DNA of 64,000 nucleotides, taken from Trogon surrucura (lineage: Eukaryota > Chordata > Aves > Trogoniformes > Trogonidae). The position numbers and the translations under genes are program-made. Where the stretch lies: positions 19,891,001-19,955,000 of the forward strand of contig CM036626.1 of assembly GCA_020746105.1 (NCBI GenBank). The letters run 5' to 3'. Positions 25,201 through 37,550 of the stretch are shown here, piece by piece (positions within the stretch are counted from its first letter, which is position 1; every line of letters starts with the position of its first letter). The notes under the pieces are model-generated. The model worked only from the letters and a program-made list of their open reading frames with translations. It ran no database searches and had not been told where the DNA came from.

Positions 25201-25309
25201 GAGGTGGCAATTCTGTGTGCTCTCTGACCAGCCTACATCCCCACCTGCCCCAACCTTGCACAAGGCTTAACAGCAGGGAAAAGAGCTAAAAATTGCAGTT
25301 ATTAGTCAC
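22211..25309. other. noncoding; T22 homopolymer at 22443-22464
   Basis: No gene recognised. The T run lacks an adjacent AATAAA on the minus strand, so it is not an evident retrocopy tail. The 204-codon plus frame at 23374-23988 resembles no known protein and is judged chance. Confidence 0.45.
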
Positions 25310-25445
25310 TATTCTCTTCTTGTGAGTCATTAACATCAATTACAAACCATTGCATTGTCAATTAAGGCTATCACTTGCTGCTATTCACTGCTAATGTGCT
25401 AATTGTCATCAATTTACTGCTTCAATTATGTGGTCATATACTTGC
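25310..25445. promoter_or_regulatory. candidate conserved enhancer-like element
   Basis: Within about 110 bp there are at least six ATTA/TAAT homeodomain core sites (CATTAAC, CAATTAC, CAATTAAGG, GCTAATG, GCTAATTG, CAATTATG). Two ATTGTCA sites are shared by MEIS/PBX-like and homeodomain factors. Homopolymer runs and recognisable repeats are absent. This is the texture of vertebrate developmental conserved noncoding elements. That reading is inference: conservation across species cannot be seen from one sequence. Confidence 0.4.
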
Positions 25446-26384
25446 CTGGAGGTGTACTGATTTGATATAGGGATCTGCAGGAGAAACATATTCTCAGTGG
25501 TTTTAATACAAGAAAAGAGTGTGCCTGAGCATGTTGGATGGACTTGCAGTATGCTGCTAGTGAAAAGTGATTCTAACAGACAGCTGAGGGTAAGAAAAAA
25601 AAAACAAACAAATGTTGAAATGGAGTATTTTGTATGATTCCTGTTTATTCTTGACCCCTACCCTGAAACGATGCTATTTCATCTGAAACAGATTCATAGA
25701 TACTGTTCACTCTGTAATCACGTATATATTTTTGCCTAATGATATCTGATTGCTTACTGTACGTTGTACTTCCTAATGAGCATTGAATTATTAATCTGCT
25801 GCCTACTCTGTCCCAGAGTACAAAAGGGAAGATGTCTGGTGTCATTGAAGCACAATCTATTGTGTTCCCTTCAAGAAGCAGCAGCAGCAAACTTTAGGAT
25901 TCAGCAGCGTGTCAAATTCTTACTACAGACATAACCAAGCTCGCTATGACAGGTTTTAAATAATATGTTTTTGGTGTGCTTTATCTGACACTAAGCTGCC
26001 CTGAAAATAGTAGAGCAAATCTGCTAGCAAGAATAAAATCAGACAATCTCCTAAAAGAAAAAAAATGTGTCTCTCCTGCCTCTATTTTTCAGTCCTTAGG
26101 CAAATAACCTTGTAGGCTGCATGAAATAGTTTAATTTCCCTTATATTGTTGCCCAGCAATACAAAGAAACAAAGCAGAGGCATGGTTATCTATAGTAAGG
26201 GTCCAGTGAAAATAGTATCTCCTCTTCCCATCAAAGGAATATTGATTTCTCACTAATATTGTGATGGGGACTTGCTTTCCATGGGCAATATTTGTTCATG
26301 ACGGGGAGGGGGACGTGAAATCCTAATCTAGATCATTTCAGCAACCAAGAACCAGGTGTTTCTCATAAACCTTCTGTTTAACAG
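25446..26384. other. noncoding sequence upstream of an exon candidate
   Basis: AT-rich with no recognised repeat. It ends in the acceptor of the exon candidate at 26385. Confidence 0.5.
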
Positions 26385-26479
26385 GTGGGGGCTGTGCTGG
26401 AAATGCCTCCCAGCCCCAAGCTCTGCCTGCAGGGACCCCAGCGCTGCCCAGCACAGAGGAGACCCCCTCCAGTGGCCAG
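26385..26479 (+). other. candidate internal exon, product unknown
   Basis: A 95-bp segment, strongly GC-rich against AT-rich flanks. It is preceded by a pyrimidine-containing acceptor (CTTCTGTTTAACAG) and followed by a near-perfect donor (CAG then GTAAGA). All three plus frames are open inside it. The frame starting at the third base ends exactly at the donor and reads GGCAGNASQPQALPAG then TPALPSTEETPSSGQ, low-complexity and Pro/Ser/Thr-rich, like a disordered linker. In that frame the next exon would begin in phase 0, which fits the candidate at 32403. No known protein is recognised. A noncoding RNA exon or a chance arrangement is equally possible. Confidence 0.33.
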
Positions 26480-29400
26480 GTAAGATCTAAAGGGGCTGGG
26501 AGGAACGCACAAATGCACTTTGAGCTGAAACGCTTTGTAAAATGTTCACCCTGGAGGCAAGTGTCTTTAAGCTGCCCTGAAGTGTCTTTAAGCCGAGGTT
26601 AGTGGCTCTCTTGCTTTTCACTGGGTAGGTTTTGGAGAGACTGATGGCAACTTGTCCTTAAGTAATTCTCATTAGCTGTGCAAAAATCTGTTCTCTCCCA
26701 CCGTAGTTGCTCTGAGGAAACCTGCTGTTGCTGCATGGGTTGCACCTCTGCCTCCGCAAGCAGGTTTTGGTGTGTCTGGCTGGCTGGTAGCTTGTGTCTA
26801 GCCCTGCAAGGTGGCGCTTGCACGTCCAACCTTTGCCTCAGCTGGTATTTTCAGATAAGAGCGTATGTGTGTAGGGGGGAGTGGTTTCGGATTTGAATTT
26901 TTTAAGCTTTTATTGGCTTTCTCAGTGTCCTCTCTTGACACGCTGCTTGTACGAGACCATGTATATGGCTGGTTTGGGAGTTGGCACTTTTGCTTTTTGT
27001 TGACCTGTTCCAATCTAATGCTGGTTTTTGTCAGCTGGTTCTGTGCGGTATTTAAAATTTTAATGAAAATGAATGAGACCAGTGTAATAAATGGAAGTGT
27101 CTGATAGTTTGTTTAAGCACTTGTTAGATCAGTCTGAGGGAAATTTGGAGAAGAGAGACCGATTTCAAGTATTTTAGGACTCTTCAGCTTTGGCTCCGTC
27201 ACTACCGAAACATGAGTTTCTCTTGAACAGAGTGGCATAAATTTTGGTCTATTTTTTTCCACATCTAGATTTTATTTTTTTTTTAATCTGTTATCTTATC
27301 TTGTTTTGGGACAAAAAATTCTGGGAGGAAAAAAAACCAACTCAACAGAGGCTACAGATTCTGTGCATTTTAACTGCTTACTTAATATAACTACTTATTT
27401 ATTTATTTATTTCCCCAAATACACTTTCTGTGTAAACATAGCTGAAATGTGACTCTATATTTGGGAAAGTAGTAGGCAAATAGAAAGAGGAGGGATCTGC
27501 TGGATATTGAGGTGGGAACGAAGGGCACAGTCAGATCACTGGATACAGGTGAGCGGTTCCATGAAGGGAAGTGACCCCTCGGGCACCCTCTGTCCATACA
27601 ACCCAGTCAGGTAGTGCCAATAAAGCCATTAATCCCAGAGTGTGTTCTTGTAGCGATGTGGTGCGGCCGTGAAGTAAGTTGGGACACCAATGCAGCTCTG
27701 ACCTCTGAGAATGTGATATCTAGGTGTAACTTAGCCAAAGCAGGTCAGTTTTGCATAACCAAACTGAACGTTCCAGAGCTTTAAGAAGAATACTAAGACC
27801 CATTCTGTTGATGTATAAATACCTCCCAGGCTCCCTAAACCAGCTGGCTAAAATCTCATTCGTACAGTCTATGCTCTCGTTTTCTGACACTGCTGGGTTC
27901 ATGACCAGTACGCTCATATTTTATTTTGGGCTTGAAAGACAGAAGTGACTGGGACACATGGACTGACCGTGCACATCTCGGGCTCTGCGGAATCTGTATC
28001 CGACAACTATTTTTCCTTCGCAACTATTTCTCCTTGATATCATCTCTAAAAGCAAAACATAAAACCGACAAGGCATCTGCTTCCCAAATCCTCTTCCTAC
28101 ATTGGCCCCACAAGCACAAGCTGAAAACATCTGTGTAAACAAGGAACCTGTTGGCTTCCCAAGTCCTCCAGAGAGCCCAGTGTGTGTGTACAACTGGGGG
28201 CTTCCGAGAACACACATTAAACAATAACCTGACCCCCAAGAGAAGCATTATACTTACAAAGACTTAGTCAAAACCTGTTGGGAGTGGTGAGGGAAGTGGA
28301 ACTACAACAGCTGTGGAGATGTTTCTTGATGGTACCAGTGTTGGTATCTGGTTGGTATCATGTTGATGAGACACAGGATGGTTGTTAGCAACACAGATGT
28401 GGCTAGGCTTGGTGTGCCACAGGGTGAGGCATAGATATCCAAAATAAAATAAAGTAAAAGCCTTGCAGAGTGCATGAGGGGGAATGGCAGCTGGGTGAGA
28501 TGGGTGGGTGTGTTTTAACGTGACAACTCTGAAGAACAACGGCCTTCTGACCTCACTCTTCCAGCAGTAAATCCCTGCTCCAAAAGTCTGTAGTTAAAAT
28601 TAAAGATCCTCTCCTTTCCGTTCTGCTTTTTGTGCATTCCCACCTGAATCCCAATTAACATGTTGATTTATTTTAACTGTAACGATGAAAGTAGTGATCC
28701 TCCTTTTATTAATGGTAGGGAAGGGGAGAAATAAACAGCCCATAAATTACGTTCACATCAGATGCTCAGATGGAAACTGTTGGGTAGATCTCTAAGGACA
28801 AAGACAAAAGAGAGCAAAAGTCTGGTATTGTGGTTAGGAAGTAACTTGAAGTTGCTGATTAGTTAAGAAAAGGAAAATAAATAATAAGGATTGCCAAAGT
28901 ACAAATTGGGGGTTGATTTGGTCTTTTTTTGGTGATTTTTTTGGGTTATTTGGCATTTAAAACTTACTCTTCTTTAAACAATTTACTCTAGAAATGATTT
29001 GAAAGGCTTGAATACATGTTTGGGTTTAGGTTTTGAGGGGGTTTTTTTCCCCCTTTTGAAAACTTCCATCCAGTTTTATTATTTAGGTAGGTAATACCAC
29101 AAATACAGATGGCATTTACCCTTGCCTTGTCTCCTCCCAAGCAGTTCTCTTTTCTAGGTTAATACCTTCTCCCACTCTGCTCTTCTCTTTGAGTATAGAG
29201 TGTTTAAAAATAAAATGGCAGATTTCTCTTTGCTTCCCCCCCTCTATTTCTTCACATCTATATTTTGACTTTGTTACCTTTGGCTCACCTCATCTGCCTA
29301 CACAGAGAGCTTTTTCTGTTTGTTTGTCACATTTTTCTATAGAACTTTTCCTGTAACTCAGGGAAAGCAGTTGTTGAAGAATAACTTTCAAGTCTCTCAA

Positions 29401-30179
29401 TTCATTTTTTTTTTAATAAATTTTGTTCTTTATAATTTTATGGCTGCGCTTTACAAACAGAAGACAAGTGAGGAGTTAAGGGGAAGAGAAAACAGGAGGG
29501 TGGGGGAAAATGTATGTGTTTTAGTTTCAGTTTCTGCCTACAATCGTGACACTAGGTCCATATTTCTCTGTTACAATGGAAGGTATTGAATTTGGACATT
29601 CATGCATGAACTAAAAATTGGCAGGAAAAAGAAAATCAGTTTAGTAAAATCCAAAGAAATTTCTTACAATGAAATTGTGTGGGGAGTGGAGGTGTCAGCT
29701 TGGTGTGTAAGGGAACTTTTTCCTTTAGAAATATTATTTAACCACGGTATTTTCTTTTAAAAAACAGAACAAACAAAAAAAAATCAAGAAGAAAATACTG
29801 TTCAAAATGTAAAAGCTAAAATACAGTGTTTTGAAAAAAAGAAATTAAATTCTTCTGTCTTCTTCCAAACATCACACTTCATTTTGGAAGTACTCCAAAA
29901 GAAATCATGTAAGGCTTTCAAACGAACCTATTTTTATTTCCTTTCTCTAAAGGCATTCTTTAAGCTGGACTCTGGAATACTTTCAATTTCCCTCATAATG
30001 GTCTACGTGAGAGATTTACCCTGAAGAGATTAAAAAAAATTTAACAAATTTTATCCAGTTGCAGTTGTAATACCTCCCTGTCCTGGTAGCATAAAAAAAG
30101 GTTGACGCCAGACCATCCTGTCATCTGCAAACTTTTTTGTCACACTTTGTCACAGCAGGGATCAATATTTGCCAGGGTG
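26480..30179. other. AT-rich noncoding sequence
   Basis: No gene or clear repeat. A (TTTA)n stretch lies near 27394-27412. T-rich and G-rich low-complexity sequence lies at about 28920-29060. Confidence 0.5.
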
Positions 30180-30690
30180 CCAACGCGGCGGCTCCATATG
30201 CCACCTCTTTTTATCGGCGCTTTGCGTGGAGGGGTTGGCAAAAATAGCACCGCGGTGCTACTACTCCTGTGATTAGTCCCACAGAGCTGCTCAAACAGAT
30301 CAGAGTCCCTGTCAAGGCACCTGTGGTCACTTTTCTGTTGGTAGGAAAGGCAACCAGCAGCTTTTCTCTGGATGATTTGGGGATACGACAACTTGCCCTT
30401 TGTTCCAGTGGGAGTTGAATGGGTGTTTGGGTGCTTAACACCACTCCAACGTTTTCGCAGGCTGATTAATCCACAAAAAGCTTGTAATTATCTGAGTGTT
30501 TCCCTCTGGACTTCTTAGCATGTGTTGGTGGCTGGCTCTCTTTTCATAACATATGTTATCCATTTCCCAAACCCATTACGAACCGATAAAAGAGAACTTC
30601 TGCCGAGTCAGACCGCACGGCTACCCTTTCCCCGTGCGAGTGTGGCCTTCGTTTGTCGCGTCGTTCGTTAAGTTACGTGGGTAAAAATGC
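30180..30690. other. two CpG-rich patches with a hairpin
   Basis: CpG sites cluster at about 30180-30260 (CAACGCGGCGGC, ATCGGCGC, CACCGCGG) and at 30590-30690 (GCCGAGTCAGACCGCACGGC, TCGCGTCGTTCG). In the second patch 30614-30620 (CGCACGG) pairs perfectly with 30632-30638 (CCGTGCG) across an 11-nt loop. No promoter motif or coding exon is identified. The patches may be a minor regulatory region. Confidence 0.4.
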
Positions 30691-32402
30691 CCTGGCAACA
30701 CAATGCTACAGTTACAGATAACGAGGTGGCATACTGATTACCAAAGAACATATACTAATTAAAGACAGCTCAACAATTTCAAGTCTCGCCGCGTTAGGAG
30801 CAAAAGGAGAAAGGCAGCAGGTGCGATGGTGGGGCAGGTTTGTCACTTGAGGGAACGCGTGGAAGGAAACATGTTGTGTGCTGCTTGTTTTCCACTGCTG
30901 TTAGACGAGTTCGTTATGAAACGGTTCTTTCTGAGTACCCAAAAGGAATCGCAGATGTTTCCCTTGACATAACAAATCCTCTATACCTTTATGTTTCTAA
31001 GAAAGGGACCATTGTGACCAGTATAGAATTTAGACTTGCACGCCAGTTGACATGATGTCTTTTCTGAAGGGCAGATCTGGTGACTCTGGGTGTTGGTTTG
31101 ATTGATTATCCGTTGACTTAAATTAATATTTGATTTCCAGATGCAGCTACTTTCTCACATTAAAGCCACTTTAGACTCGGATGTTCATGTTCTGGTAAAA
31201 GCAGTTTGAGGTTTCTTTCCTGACAACAAATGAAGTTCAGACAGTCATTTTTATCAAAATAAAAAGATTATTCTATTCCTTAGAGCACTTCTATGACCTC
31301 GTGCTTTTCATTTTTAGAAAATTAGTCTGGAATGTGTATATCTATAAATTTTTTTTTTTTTTTTTTATCTTGACATGTCTTGTGCTTCTCAGTGAGGAAG
31401 TGTGGAAAGGCTTGACTTCCCAGGCAGCTAAGGAGGTGACCAGACACATCCAGCCACGATAAGCTCATGGGAAGAGCTTTCTTCTTTTGACCTCTCATGA
31501 TATTCTGCTTCTCTCAGGCATGAGGATTTTTCTAGGAGCTGAGGACATGTTTTGAAGAGGAGCTTTCACAGAAACGAGCTGAAAACACTGGCTGATGCGG
31601 TTCTGAGCACAGCCCATCACATTTTATTGCAGCAACATCACACCATTATACCTCTGTCACATCTTTCCATTCTTAAAGAAGATGCCAGACATGCACAGTC
31701 GAAGCCAGCAGCCGACTGCCGCACCTCAAAATATTTTGAGGTCCTGGGAGCCGTTCACTTGAGGAGTGAGGTTTAGCTCTCCCCAGTCAAAGGAAAGAAA
31801 TGATCGTGGTTCTCTCAAACTGGAGGGCAGGATCTCACCAGGCCATCATTTTCCTGTGTACTTTTGTGGTTCCAACCCTTGGCTTTCTTAAGCAAGTGAA
31901 GTGGTTTTTACTTTACAATATGTAGTCGCCCAATCTTACATGGTTTTCATGGTAATTACTTACTAGCTAGGCAACACCCTACTTCCTGCAAAGCAGTCAG
32001 CCCGTGGCCTGGGACCCTCTGACCTCTTGAAATCCCTTCAAGAGAGATTATTCTGCAATAGTAATCCGGCAAACAGAGCCAAACCCGCTCACTGTCTATA
32101 ACAAGCAGGAAAGTGCATTGCCTCTGATGTATTAAAATGATTTGATACCATCATTTAAGCAACTGGATATGCAGATATGGAAGAATACATGCAGACAGAA
32201 AATTAAATTGTATAGATCATGATCATCTCAGGGTTGATTAAATGAAATGAGAGTGCATTTCCTCTTTCATACGGAAAGAGGCTTAACATTAAAAAAACCC
32301 TAATCTTTTCTAAGATAAAGTTCATTAACACAATGATTATTCATTTGGCTTTTATAATGATACTGCTGCTTAATCACCAGAACATTTCTTCCTGTGCTCT
32401 AG
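30691..32402. other. noncoding; T18 run and conserved-looking stretch
   Basis: There is a T18 run at 31349-31366. From about 32100 to 32400 the sequence has CNE-like texture (AATGATTTGATACCATCATT, ATCATGATCATC, GGTTGATTAAATG, CACAATGATTATTCATTTGG). It lies immediately upstream of the exon candidate at 32403, as intronic sequence flanking a conserved exon could. No repeat is recognised. Confidence 0.4.
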
Positions 32403-32552
32403 GAGAACCAGCAGGAAACATTTGAAAAGATGGAGCTGGTGCTAATGCGGCAGCAGACAGAATGGGAATCTCGGTGCTTTTCGTCTTCAAAGTGGCATCA
32501 TATTCCTGCTCAGGTTTCTGAAAACCTACCCGTCAAACAGCACGAGTTTTAA
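32403..32552 (+). other. candidate coding exon (coiled-coil-like), unknown gene
   Basis: After an acceptor with a fair pyrimidine tract (CATTTCTTCCTGTGCTCTAG), the plus frame is open for 49 codons to TAA at 32550-32552. The first part, ENQQETFEKMELVLMRQQ followed by TEWESR, has the charged, helical, heptad-like make-up of a coiled-coil protein. The rest reads CFSSSKWHHIPAQ. A possible donor after CAG at 32513 (GTTTCT) is weak, so this would more naturally be a terminal exon ending at the TAA. It begins in phase 0, matching the end of the exon candidate at 26385-26479. I do not recognise the protein. Forty-nine open codons are not rare by chance, so support rests on composition and phase. Confidence 0.28.
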
Positions 32553-35500
32553 ACCCAACATTAAATTTATACAGCAATGAAGCCTCGAGTTTCCTGTTTC
32601 TACACAGTTAACATCTAAGTTTCCTCCTGGGTCCATTTCCGTTATTTATTATATTATTTGCCTAGAGCAGCACCCCAGAGGAGCATTGTAATCAGGAACT
32701 GAGGCTGTGTTGGGAGAAATACAGTATAGTCACTCCAGAGTTGGTATGGCCTCTTGAGTTTATAATCCTAATAAACAAGGCAAACAGTAATAGAGATAGA
32801 TAAACAAATGCTGGAGGTGGTTGTCTGGTTGATGACTTCCTTCCACTGTAGTTCTGATTCCCCACTTCGTGCTCCTGCACGGTTTCAACCAAATCTATGC
32901 TCAACTGCCTGGATCAGCCTGAAACTCCAGTGTCAATGCCATGCTCCTTCCCTTCACTTGCTGAACGTTTGTTTGATCTTTCACTCAACCTCTACTTCTC
33001 GTTTACATTCTTTATCTTCTTTCATCTTTCTCTCCTTGAAGCTTCCCCCAGCTCTGATGGACCAGTTCAAGCAGGTTCTGGTATTGAGGTTGGGCTGGAT
33101 TCCTGCTGCCACTTCAGATGCCACCAAGAACGTCACATTCTCTCCCCTCCCTGGTAATGTTACAGGGTAGGGCTTGGAATAATTTCACCCCCTTTTTCTT
33201 TTTTTTTCTTTTTTTTCCCCCCCGTAGTGTTTTTTTTCCTCTAAGAAACAGAGAGGGGGAAGAAAGTAGTTGGGACATGTCTTCAGAGAAAGAAGGAAAA
33301 CTTCAGAAATTAAGTACGGGGGCTTTTAAGACCCGATGGTGTTGTAAACGTAAGGCAGGATGGGATCTGTTGCAGGCACACAACTGCTCGTTCTCTGTAA
33401 TGAAAGTGAATGCAGCAGAAATCAGCAAAGGCTTCCACTCAGTAGCAGCAGAGTTCACAGAAATACCATGTTCTTCAGGTTGCTGCTCACAAACATTTGT
33501 TTGCTTATTTTTACTTCTGCATGATTCTTGCTCACGAAACTCTCCGTTGGGATGGGCAAAACTGGAGCGTGCATCTGAGCAACTCTCTCCACACGCTCAT
33601 TTGAGAAGACTGAAATCAGTGGGTCGCAGCCTGAGCCCACATGAGTTTCAACAAAGATGTTTACTCTTACTGAGCTTCTTCACTGCAACCCTGGTACCGT
33701 CTAAGCAGGCAGGTCGGATGTCTCCTGCTTGTTCTCCTACAAAACTTCTTGGCAAGCATGCTGCTGGCTTATGCACCTGACTAGTACAAAGAGTTTATAT
33801 GGGATTGTTCATTATCTGCACTGTGCTAACATGAGGGGCGACAGATGAAATTGCTGTGTATCAGACTTGTTTCCTTCTCCTTTCTTCAAGAATCTATTAG
33901 GCTTCACGAGCACAAGGAGAGGCAATTAGATAGTGGTTTGTTTTGCCTAAAAATTTCTAAAGGAATTCACATTCTGTTTCTGCTATCCACTCTTAATTAT
34001 AGGCTGTGTCCCTCTGTGTTCTTGCTCCCTAGGGATAATTTTATGGCGGTGCTCAGTAGGGAGAGCAAGTGCCTTTGATTCTCATACCTGCTCATTGCAT
34101 TAGTGAGAAAGCTGGATGAAAACAATTAAGGAAAATGTGGCCACACTCTTCTGCTCTAATTGGAGCTGTCATAATCCAAATTCGTTGATAAAAACACTGT
34201 TGCAAGTAGTCTGGTATTGAAGTCCACAAGGAATGGTTAAATCTGAAAGCAGAACTTGTGGTTACATGTATGTGTTGCCCCACAAAAGCCTTGGGGTATC
34301 CGGGAAGATAATGTTTCACACTTGGTCTTGAAGGGCATAGGAGAGTCCTAGATCTGCCACAGACTCTTTCCATGAACTGGGCCAAATCTTCTGAAGGTGA
34401 CAACCAGTGACAATTTTTAAGTACCTTGTAGATGTTCTGAAATGTTTAATCCTTCCTCCTCCTGCTGCTGCTGCTGTGGGATTTATGAGATGGGCTCAGA
34501 GGCACTGGAGCTCTGAGGAAAGGTTTTAAGCTTTGACTTCCAGGGTTCCCTTCTGACGCAATCGCTCAGCAATGGGTGCATGAGGTTGTCCATGAGGGCT
34601 CTGGTCACAGGGACCAGGTATTTTCTATGGCTGTAACAGGCAGCTGGAACTTGTATGTGTTGTGTGGGCTCCAGTCAAGTGATGATCCAAGCTATGGGCG
34701 TCGAGGTCATGAAGACCTGTCAGATGTCCTCACTCAGCTGTGCTTTGACAGAACTCGTGCACAAGTGTGAGTGGAGACTCTTGAAGACTAAAGCATTCCT
34801 GGAGATGTCAAAAATCAAACCTTTCTCGAGGCTGCCAAGGCGCTCCAGGTTTGGTCGGCTGCAGAATAAGCAGCAGTTCAGTGAAAGATCGAGGATTGCT
34901 ATTTTGAATTAGCCTCCTAAACTTAGAGTTCAGCAGAATCTGGTACTCTAGAATGGAACAGTGTTTCCCTGCCCTCAGCATATTGTAAGAAAAAATGCAT
35001 TCAAGACTAAGGGGATGCCATCCTATTAAGGATCATTAGAAGTAGCTTACCTCTACTATAACACAGGGCATTTCAGAGGTTTTGGTGGATTTTTTTTTTT
35101 TTTTTATTTTCCAAAATCTCTACCTTGTTCTTTCCATTTCCCTCTCCATATCCCCTTTCTAGAATAGTCAAAGTAACATGACAACATTTTTAAATGACAA
35201 GATGTGCTATCATCTGTCTGATTCTAGTCCCTCTGCAATCACATATATAAGAAAACAAAAAAAACCCCCTTACTACAGGTCATTGTTTCTGCATTTAATT
35301 ACGTATTTATTTAAATTTACAGAGGTGTAATAACTGCCCCTCATATGCTCTGGGAACTCCTAGATATTACTTGAACATGTAGAATGCCATTCATTTAGGG
35401 CAAAGAAAACAAAGCTCAAAAGCTTCACAGTAAATAAGCAAAACATGATGCCCGTTTACAATAACTGAAGAAGTCTCCAGAAGGATGTGTCAGCACAGGA

Positions 35501-36343
35501 GATCAGCTGCAAGCACAGGACAAAGGGATGAGCTCTGCCGTGAAGAGATGCTTCCTTCGGGGCAGGGCTACCCAGTCCTTCCAGTGGACCAGACCAGGCA
35601 GGGGGGAGCCAGGAAGTACCAGAACACAAATGTTCTCCAAATCAAAACAATCTGCTATCAGCTTCAATGAGAATATTGCTCAGAGGCAACTTCCTTTCCC
35701 AAGACATCTCTCACATAGTTCTTGTAGCATAAATAGCCCCTCATTCTTCAGTTTTAAAGAAAATAAATGATGCTTTCAGCCCAGTCCTTTTCATTCCCTA
35801 TGACTGATATCAGAAAAGCAATGGTGCTGGTTATGTCTATGTAGATACAGTCTTGCGGTGCAGATGTGTTATTTAAATTACAATGCTGGGAATACATTTG
35901 TGTCAGTAGCTTTCCATCTCCTCTACCAAGCATTAAAGTTACGAACAGAAGAAAGCACTGTTTCATGAGCACCACTGTATTTTCCTCTTTTCACAAGTCA
36001 GTTTGCTACATCTGAAGAGCTTACTCATACATTCCCATCCAGTTCGTTTTTATTACAGCTATGTGTTTGTTACAGATAAGCTCCAAGGATGCAGCTGAAA
36101 TCTGGACTCTTTCCAGATTCCATGTATTTTCCCAGGTTTTAATCGTTATATAACACCATGTTATGACACAAGCTCCCTCTTGCTGAAATAAAATTGCCAA
36201 ACTCGGTTTATCGAATTTTTCAAGGGTACAAAGTTCAGATAAGAAAAGTTGAGATAGTAATCAAAAATGTCAGTGAGAATTATTCAAGTTTCTGAAAACA
36301 TAAAAGGTTTTTTTTACATTTTTTTCTTTCATTCTTTTTGTTT
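32553..36343. other. noncoding sequence
   Basis: No gene recognised. A 36-nt pyrimidine tract (33188-33223) ends in CCCGTAG and would make a strong splice acceptor, but no convincing exon follows. The 220-codon frame at 33118-33780 starts before this tract and resembles nothing known. (CTG)5 lies at 34462-34476. There is a T16 run at 35090-35105. Confidence 0.45.
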
Positions 36344-36387
36344 TTAGAATTGCATTCTAATTTCTCAAATATTTAATATTTGAGAAA
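36344..36387. repeat. two adjacent perfect palindromes
   Basis: 36344-36360 reads TTAGAAT-TGC-ATTCTAA, 7-bp arms. Immediately after, 36361-36387 is a 27-bp palindrome with 13-bp perfect arms (TTTCTCAAATATT and its complement) around a single T. Confidence 0.9.
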
Positions 36388-36649
36388 AATCTCGTCTTCA
36401 TGGGCTGTTCTTCTTTTCCATCCCTTTTAACGGAAAACCTGCCACCTGCATTGCAGTGATTCTGCACAGAATAACCAGTGGTCACTTTCCAGTCATCTGG
36501 AATGGGCACCTGCCCTCAGTGACAGCTACCAACTGCCCTAATTTAACAGCAGAGTGGGGAATCTGAGGAGCTTCTTGCAGAAGGCAACCCATGTTTGTCC
36601 CAGAAGCTGCTGCCTAATGAGTGACATTAGAGAAGACAAGGTCAGATTT
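36388..36649. other. unique noncoding sequence
   Basis: Nothing recognised between the palindromes and the CR1 copy. Confidence 0.5.
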
Positions 36650-36940
36650 ATTTCTTGGAGGCACACAACCAAAACGGAGCCAACACAAGCCTCAGCAAGG
36701 GGAGTTCTCATTAACCATTAGGGAAAAAAAAAATCACACTGAGGATAGTCAGATACTGGAACAGGTTGTCCGGAGAGGCTGTAGAAACTCTGTAATTGAA
36801 GATGATCAGAATTCAGACCACTTGCTCATGCCCAGACTACAGGCACTTTTAATAGCAGTCTTTCTGAGTGCTGGGGTTGGACCAGGTGACCTCCAGAGAT
36901 CCTTTTCCACCTAAATTGCTCCACAGTTTTAATATCTTGT
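36650..36940 (+). mobile_element. CR1 LINE 3' end, 5'-truncated
   Basis: Plus-strand CR1. It reads through a degraded ORF2 C-terminus (CR1-like ILEQVVRRGCRNSVIEDDQ at about 36755-36810), then the 3' UTR hallmark GGGGTTGGACCAGGTGACCT and GAGATCCTTTTCCACCTAAA near 36873-36916. It has an internal A10 run. Many substitutions mark it as old and inactive. The 8-bp tail is not clearly preserved. Confidence 0.9.
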
Positions 36941-37499
36941 TGGTTTATCTCTGCGTAAGGTCAATGTTTAGCGCCCAGATAAGATGGTATCAGTAATTTC
37001 AATCCTTTTTTTTTTGTTCTCCCTGCGCTTTTTCCATCTACACTGTTGTTATTCACGATCCATCAATTCTTGCTGTCATGGGAGACAGTGATTGTAATAA
37101 TTTTCAGAAAGACTCAGCATAATTCTGGATGCTTGATACTCTATCCAGAGAAAAGAGGTGGGTGGAAGGTGGGAAAGCTGTTCTGTCCTAGGAATTTCAC
37201 TCTTACCAGCTCTTACCCATGTGCATTCATCAAACACCAATATTCATCATCCTTTGTAAATTCTTTTTTTTAAATAAGGTGATTTAATAAAACAAGGATG
37301 TCATATCTGTCAAAAATAGTGTAAGGGATTATGGGATTTTATAAACAGGTTACTGATAGTAACTCAATGACCAGTTCTTTAGTATTTCCCTTATGGTAAT
37401 TAACTTGGCTTGTCCCTCATGCCACTTTATAGGATGGTGTGACTGATGTGGTATCAAGTGATGCTGAAAGAGATATTCCAAAGTTAAGAAGGGCTGGAA

Positions 37500-37550
37500 G
37501 AAAAGGTGGTTTGTGGTCCCTTCCAACTTGAGATGCTCTATGACCCTGCA
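37500..37550 (+). repeat. CR1 3'-terminal fragment
   Basis: GGTCCCTTCCAACTTGAGAT followed by GCTCTATGACCCTG matches the last part of sense CR1 (GGTCCCTTCCAACCT, then the ATTCTATGATTCTG-type tail). Only about 45 bp remain. Confidence 0.6.

Noticed and set aside
33118-33780. Longest open frame, 220 codons, plus strand
   Set aside because: It crosses a long pyrimidine tract, has low-complexity F/P runs and matches no known protein; chance.
34462-34476. (CTG)5 as an expandable repeat
   Set aside because: Five units only; ordinary microsatellite length.
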